This document shows, in pieces, positions 5,842 through 9,641 of a DNA stretch of 9,641 bases (the stretch's first letter is position 1; the number at the start of each line of letters is the position of its first letter). The DNA is from Dehalococcoidia bacterium. GTDB taxonomy: Bacteria; Chloroflexota; Dehalococcoidia; GIF9; UBA5620. The stretch covers positions 1 through 9,641 of the forward strand of contig JADHWZ010000074.1 in NCBI GenBank assembly GCA_016783225.1. The letters are read 5' to 3'. The notes under the pieces were generated by a model. It had not been told where the DNA came from. It did no database searches and saw only the letters and a list, made by a program, of their open reading frames with translations. The position numbers and the translations under genes are program-made.

Positions 5842-6729
5842 TCATAGTATGTTGGCTGCTCGACAGAACATCAGAAGCGCTGTAACAAGCAACAACATGC
5901 CGAATACCCGCCTGAGCAACACTCCTCTGGCTCTTTGCGCTATCTCGGTACCGAGCCTGGCTCCCAGGAATACCCCGATGATCAGGGGAGCAACTATGAC
6001 TGGGTATATGTGTCCATGATAGTAATGCATGAGAGCGCCAACCGTGGCTGTGATTGCTATCATGAAGCTGCTGGTAGCGATTGCAGGTTTCATTGGCAGG
6101 CCCATAACGAGGTTCAATATGGGGACCTGTACAATGCCACCGCCTATGCCGAGCAGACTTGAAAGCCCACCAGCGAAGAAACCGGCTCCCAGCCCTTCGC
6201 GTATATGGCTAACGCTGTAGCTAACTCGCTTGTGCAAGTTCTGGTCATAGTATGAGTTTCCCAGCCATTTCGATGAACTGCCGGAGGCATTGCCGTGCTT
6301 GGCTGGACTATGTTCCGGCGGATTATCCTCAGTTCCATGCGGCTGGCGTGTGATCATAGTATAAGCAACATAGATGAGGACAACCCCAAATAGGGCGCTC
6401 AACACTGAGGAACCGAGGAAGACGACAACAAGACCGCCGACAATAGCACCAGGGGTCGTTGCAGTCTCTAGAATCAGGCCCAGCCTGACATTCGTCAATC
6501 GGCTCTTGGTGTATTGGCTGGTGGCGGTGCTCGAGGCGGCTACAATCGCCACCAAGCTGCTGCCAATGGCTATATGAATCGGCAGGTGGAGTACCAGGGT
6601 GAGCATCGGCACGGTAAAGATACCACCGCCTACTCCTAGCGTTGATCCTAGAAGCCCGGCGATTAGTCCTATGCCGCCTAGTGCCCAGAGGTTTGCTTCT
6701 ATCAAAGCTGTTGTCGAACATAGTAGCAT
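5842..6729 (-). CDS. TauE/SafE-family sulfite/anion permease
   Basis: This 295-residue integral membrane protein has the internal duplication typical of TSUP (TauE/SafE) transporters: GLLGSTLGVGGGIFTVPML (25-43) in the first half and GGLSSLLGIGGGIVQVPIL (187-205) in the second. Each half holds about four hydrophobic helices. The halves are joined by a long hydrophilic segment (about 128-178) that includes SYYDQNLHKRVSYSV, which I associate with the subgroup that accompanies DUF1634 proteins. That segment makes it longer than the roughly 250-residue members. The family moves sulfite, sulfoacetate, taurine-related sulfonates or other small organic anions, and the substrate cannot be told from sequence. 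ATG 6729 is the most upstream start and has no evident ribosome-binding site. TTG at about 6705 is an alternative. Confidence 0.92.
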   Translation of the reverse strand: MLLCSTTALIEANLWALGGIGLIAGLLGSTLGVGGGIFTVPMLTLVLHLPIHIAIGSSLVAIVAASSTATSQYTKSRLTNVRLGLILETATTPGAIVGGLVVVFLGSSVLSALFGVVLIYVAYTMITRQPHGTEDNPPEHSPAKHGNASGSSSKWLGNSYYDQNLHKRVSYSVSHIREGLGAGFFAGGLSSLLGIGGGIVQVPILNLVMGLPMKPAIATSSFMIAITATVGALMHYYHGHIYPVIVAPLIIGVFLGARLGTEIAQRARGVLLRRVFGMLLLVTALLMFCRAANIL

Positions 6730-6804
6730 CGCGTCTAGTAGCGGGTCAAACGGGTTAAGGATGGCGCAAAGCGCGACAGTGTTATCGAGTTGACCGTCAT
6801 CTCG

Positions 6805-6834
6805 TTGTTAGGTCAGGCAAATCGATGCTATACT
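6805..6834 (+). promoter_or_regulatory. Predicted sigma70-type promoter of rph
   Basis: TTGTTA (6805-6810) and TATACT (6829-6834) are separated by 18 bp, matching the -35 consensus at 4 of 6 positions and the -10 consensus at 5 of 6. Transcription would begin near 6841, leaving a leader of about 26 nt before ATG 6867. The more upstream ATG at 6825 falls at the -10 box, so this promoter argues against it as the rph start. The region is divergent with the permease gene. Confidence 0.5.
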
Positions 6835-6866
6835 GTGATGGCAGTGAACGACGCAGATCGGCAGCT

Positions 6867-7607
6867 ATGATGGAAAGGGTAGATGGCCGTGCCAATGGCG
6901 AGCTTCGCCCAACGCGTATCAGCCTGGGCTACCAAGCTTTTGCCGAAGGCTCAGCGTTGATTGAGTTGGGGCAAACCAGAGTGCTCTGTGCTGCCAGCGT
7001 GGAGGACAGAGTTCCCGGTTTCCTCAAGGGCGAAGGGACCGGCTGGGTTACTGCTGAGTATGGCATGCTTCCGCGTTCGACTGTGACTCGCACTCCCCGC
7101 AGCTTATCTCCCGAGAGGACAGCCGGCAGAAATCAGGAAATCCAACGCCTCATCGGGCGCAGCTTGAGAGCTGTCACCGACCTGTACGCTCTAGGTGAAA
7201 GAACCTTTACGGTGGATTGTGATGTATTGCAGGCTGACGGTGGCACGCGGACCGCCGCCATAACCGGGGCATACGTAGCTCTGTACCAGGCATTGCACAA
7301 CTTGAGAAGACAGGGCGTCCTCAAGTCCATTCCCTTGAGAAGCGCTGTAGCTGCTACCAGCGTTGGCATCGTGTTCAGAGAACAGTTCCTTGACCTTTGT
7401 TATGAGGAAGACTTCCGCGCTGGAGTGGACTTCAATGTGGTAATGACCGATAAGGGCCAATTCGTAGAGATTCAAGGCACAGCTGAAGGCGAGCCTTTCT
7501 CCAAACAGGCCATCGATGAGTTGCTTTCTCTCGCCCAAACGGGCATCAAGCAATTATTTGAGATTCAGAAAGCGGCTCTGGCTGAGTTGGATCAGGGACG
7601 AATCTGA
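6867..7607 (+). CDS. rph: Ribonuclease PH
   Basis: RNase PH is a phosphate-dependent 3'-to-5' exoribonuclease that trims the 3' ends of tRNA precursors, and it works as a hexamer. From ATG 6867 the protein has 246 residues, close to the usual 235-250. Recognisable blocks are [12 protein letters not shown] (4-14), [21 protein letters not shown] (52-72), [12 protein letters not shown] (87-98), [14 protein letters not shown] (117-130), [10 protein letters not shown] (188-197) and [12 protein letters not shown] (200-211). The arginines in GRNQEIQRL and GGTRTA are where the family binds phosphate, and the conserved acidic residues are kept. ATG 6870 is equally possible. An ATG at 6825 would add a non-homologous stretch across the predicted -10 box. 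Its last 16 bases overlap the convergent proA gene. Confidence 0.95.
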   Translation: MMERVDGRANGELRPTRISLGYQAFAEGSALIELGQTRVLCAASVEDRVPGFLKGEGTGWVTAEYGMLPRSTVTRTPRSLSPERTAGRNQEIQRLIGRSLRAVTDLYALGERTFTVDCDVLQADGGTRTAAITGAYVALYQALHNLRRQGVLKSIPLRSAVAATSVGIVFREQFLDLCYEEDFRAGVDFNVVMTDKGQFVEIQGTAEGEPFSKQAIDELLSLAQTGIKQLFEIQKAALAELDQGRI

Positions 7608-8866
7608 CCACTGCCGATGACAACCCACTTGTAGCTGGTCAGCTCCCTGAGGGCCATCGGACCACGGGCATGGAACTTCTGCGTGCTTATGCCTATCTCA
7701 GCCCCCAGGCCGAACTGCGCGCCGTCGGTGAAACGGGTGCTGGCATTGGCGTAGACGCAGGCAGCATCCACCTCATTGAGAAAACGCGAAGCTGCTGAGT
7801 TGTCCTCAGCAACTATGGCCTCGGAATGCCCTGAGCCGTAAAGCTCAATATGCTCCAGCGCTTCGTCCAGGGAATTGACCACTTTGATCGCCCCAATCAA
7901 TGCCAGGAATTCCTTGCCCCAGTCTTCGGCTTTTGCTGGGACGAGCTTTAGAGAAGGAATGGGCTTGAGAACGGCCAGGGCGCGCTCATCGCAGTGCATT
8001 TCCACGCCGGCCTTGGCCCATTCCTGAGCAATCAAGGGCAGATAACGCTCGGCGACTTCGGCATGGACCAGGAGGGTGTCGAGCGCATTACAGACGGTCG
8101 GTCGCTGGACTTTGGCATTATGAGCGATGGCCACGGCTTTCTCTACGTCGGCGCTCTTGTCCACATATGTGTGACACACCCCAACGCCGCCGGCGACTAC
8201 CGGCATGGTGGCGTTTTCGGCGATGGACTTAATCAAACCAGCGCCGCCGCGGGGGATCAAGAGGTCTATCGTCTCCTTCATCCTAAGCATTCGGTCAACC
8301 AATGCCCTGTCTGTTGACTTAATAAACTGCACTGCTCCCTGGGGTATTCCAGCCTGGTAGGCGGCTTCTTGAACTACCGTGGCCAGAGCCATGTTGGAGC
8401 GCAATGCCTCTTTGCCGCCGCGCAGTACAACGGAGTTACCCGATTTAAGACACAGTACGGATATGTCCACCGTGACATTGGGACGGCTCTCATATATGGC
8501 GCCGATAACTCCAAGTGGGACTCGTTTCTTGCTGAGTTGCAGACCGTTGGGCAAGATGCGTTCTTCTATTACCTCACCCACAGGGTCTGGCAAAGTAGCT
8601 ACAGTCTTCACATCCTGGGCTATCGCTGCCAGACGGTCTGGAGAGAGCATGAGCCGGTCGAGCATAGCTGCGTTCATACCGGACGCTTCAGATTCCTTGT
8701 AGTCCAGGTTGTTGGCGGCCAGAACTTCGTCTCGCCTGGCCGCAAGAGCATCGCCAATGCTGAGCAGCGCCTTATTTTTCACCTTGGTGGCAAGAAAGGC
8801 GAGCTGCCTGGAAGCCGTCTTGGCTGCGCTGGCTTTCTGTTCAAGTTCAGTTACCGCTGATTGCAT
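7592..8866 (-). CDS. proA: Glutamate-5-semialdehyde dehydrogenase (gamma-glutamyl phosphate reductase)
   Basis: ProA performs the second step of proline synthesis, the NADPH-dependent reduction of gamma-glutamyl phosphate to glutamate-5-semialdehyde in the cytoplasm. The 424-residue length is typical. The aldehyde-dehydrogenase fold is complete: [19 protein letters not shown] (116-134, nucleotide-binding region), [10 protein letters not shown] (203-212), the catalytic Cys259 in [11 protein letters not shown] (254-264), [10 protein letters not shown] (343-352) and the C-terminal [19 protein letters not shown] (379-397). ATG 8866 is preceded by a strong GAGGAGG ribosome-binding site. It lies 47 bp downstream of proB on the same strand, the classic proB-proA order, so the two are probably co-transcribed. 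Its 3' end overlaps rph by 16 bp in convergent orientation. Confidence 0.98.
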   Translation of the reverse strand: MQSAVTELEQKASAAKTASRQLAFLATKVKNKALLSIGDALAARRDEVLAANNLDYKESEASGMNAAMLDRLMLSPDRLAAIAQDVKTVATLPDPVGEVIEERILPNGLQLSKKRVPLGVIGAIYESRPNVTVDISVLCLKSGNSVVLRGGKEALRSNMALATVVQEAAYQAGIPQGAVQFIKSTDRALVDRMLRMKETIDLLIPRGGAGLIKSIAENATMPVVAGGVGVCHTYVDKSADVEKAVAIAHNAKVQRPTVCNALDTLLVHAEVAERYLPLIAQEWAKAGVEMHCDERALAVLKPIPSLKLVPAKAEDWGKEFLALIGAIKVVNSLDEALEHIELYGSGHSEAIVAEDNSAASRFLNEVDAACVYANASTRFTDGAQFGLGAEIGISTQKFHARGPMALRELTSYKWVVIGSGQIRP

Positions 8867-8893
8867 ATCTCCTCCTCAGTCTGTACAGAACCG

Positions 8894-8922
8894 CTGCTGT
8901 GCCACCTCTTCCTCTACAGCAG
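8894..8922. repeat. 7-bp inverted repeat spanning the proB stop codon
   Basis: CTGCTGT (8894-8900) and ACAGCAG (8916-8922) are exact reverse complements with a 15-nt loop, placed at the proB stop (8916-8914) in the short proB-proA gap. A separate 8-bp palindrome, CTGTACAG, lies at 8881-8888. The stem is short and the loop large, so any role in modulating proA expression is only a possibility. Confidence 0.35.
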
Positions 8923-9641
8923 TACCATGTTGTTGCGATGAATTACTTCGGTGCCGTATTCATAGCCGAGGCGGCTTGCGATGGCCTTGGAGTGACCCCC
9001 TTTGATAGTGCCGGCATCCCTGGACTCGTAGTTCGATATGCCGTAACCTATATGGTTGCCCTCTGAATCGAAAATCCCCACCACGTCGCCGCGCTGGAAT
9101 TCACCTTCCACATCCACAACTCCTGCTGGAAGTAGACTCCTGTTCTGTTCCTTGAGGGCCAGGGCGGCCCCGCCATCGATTATCAACTTGCCAGTGGAAG
9201 CAAGCCCGCTGAGCATCCAGCGTTTCTTGCTTTCCAGCTTGCTGGCTCGCGGTGGGAACAGTGTGCCGATGCTCTCCCCGAGCGTTATCTGTCTCAGGGC
9301 ATCAGGTCTGTGCCCGTTGGCAATGACCACGGCTACTCCAGAAGAGGTCGCGAGCTTGGCCGCCTCGATCTTGGTTACCATGCCGCCAACACCGTGGGCG
9401 CTGGTAGTCCTACTGGCCAGGCTCTCAATCTCAGCGTCTATTCTCTCTACCCTGGGGATAAGCCTGGCACTGGAGTTCTGCTGCGGATCGGCGGTGTACA
9501 GGCCATCCGTATCTGTGAGCAGCACCAGGAGGTCAGCGTCCACCAGGTTGGCCACCATGGCTGACAGGTTGTCATTATCTCCGAAGCTCAGCCCACCGAG
9601 CTCGTCGATGGCGACTACATCATTCTCGTTCACGATACAAA
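8914..9641 (-). CDS. proB: Glutamate 5-kinase, N-terminal part off the window
   Basis: ProB phosphorylates glutamate to gamma-glutamyl phosphate, the first and feedback-controlled step of proline synthesis. The frame is open to the right edge (reading C-I-V before NENDVVAIDE), so the apparent GTG at 9633 is an internal valine codon. About 242 codons are visible of a usual 370 or so. Counting that valine as residue 1, the amino-acid-kinase part shows NENDVVAIDE (2-11), FGDNDNLSAMVA (17-28), LLTDTDGLYTADP (38-50) and GVGGMVTKIEAAK (81-93). A C-terminal PUA domain (about 146-239) follows, with IIDGGAALAL (151-160) and the GISNYES segment (198-204). The short kinase-only form found in some bacteria is therefore excluded. 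It ends with TAG at 8916-8914, 47 bp before proA. Confidence 0.96.
   Translation of the reverse strand, partial: CIVNENDVVAIDELGGLSFGDNDNLSAMVANLVDADLLVLLTDTDGLYTADPQQNSSARLIPRVERIDAEIESLASRTTSAHGVGGMVTKIEAAKLATSSGVAVVIANGHRPDALRQITLGESIGTLFPPRASKLESKKRWMLSGLASTGKLIIDGGAALALKEQNRSLLPAGVVDVEGEFQRGDVVGIFDSEGNHIGYGISNYESRDAGTIKGGHSKAIASRLGYEYGTEVIHRNNMVLL

Noticed and set aside
8369..8860. 163-codon plus-strand frame antisense to proA
   Set aside because: proA is complete with its catalytic motif on the other strand, and this frame has no recognisable features.
9631..9633. GTG at 9633 as the start of proB
   Set aside because: The frame continues to the window edge, and the residues before NENDVV fit the middle of glutamate 5-kinase, so this is an internal valine.

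Overview
The window reads as ordinary chromosomal DNA from an anaerobic bacterium, packed with housekeeping genes. The gene set and protein style suggest Chloroflexota, most likely a Dehalococcoidia-like lineage: bacterial RNase J beside an FtsK/SpoIIIE translocase, a family-4 uracil-DNA glycosylase, a 4-hydroxybutyryl-CoA dehydratase-like enzyme, and intergenic remnants of a TGTCATTCTG-type repeat. That placement is inference from memory; no marker gene fixes it. There are no tRNA, rRNA, CRISPR, phage or transposase genes.

Layout from left to right. A minus-strand AbfD-like gene (HpaB superfamily, [4Fe-4S]/FAD type) runs off the left edge. After a 175-bp gap comes a tight minus-strand block: ftsK, rnj (overlapping ftsK by one base at TAGTG) and a family-4 uracil-DNA glycosylase (10 to 11 bp from rnj). 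It is transcribed udg-rnj-ftsK and joins DNA repair, RNA turnover and chromosome segregation. Upstream of it on the same strand lie a small three-helix membrane protein (DUF1634 type) and a TauE/SafE-family permease. These two families are commonly neighbours and probably form one transport unit. Here they are separated by a 343-bp spacer that holds two near-identical 8-bp-stem hairpins and decayed dispersed repeats.

A divergent intergenic region with a good sigma70-type promoter then leads into rph (RNase PH) on the plus strand. rph converges on the minus-strand proB-proA operon (first two enzymes of proline synthesis), and the rph and proA reading frames overlap at their 3' ends by 16 bp. 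proB is cut by the right edge and lacks its N-terminal part.

I found no clearly new biological system. The points most worth a second look are a perfect beta-clamp-binding pentapeptide at the extreme C-terminus of the uracil-DNA glycosylase, the twin hairpins between the permease and its small partner, the repeat-rich FtsK linker DNA, and the partial AbfD-like enzyme with both N-terminal cluster cysteines.
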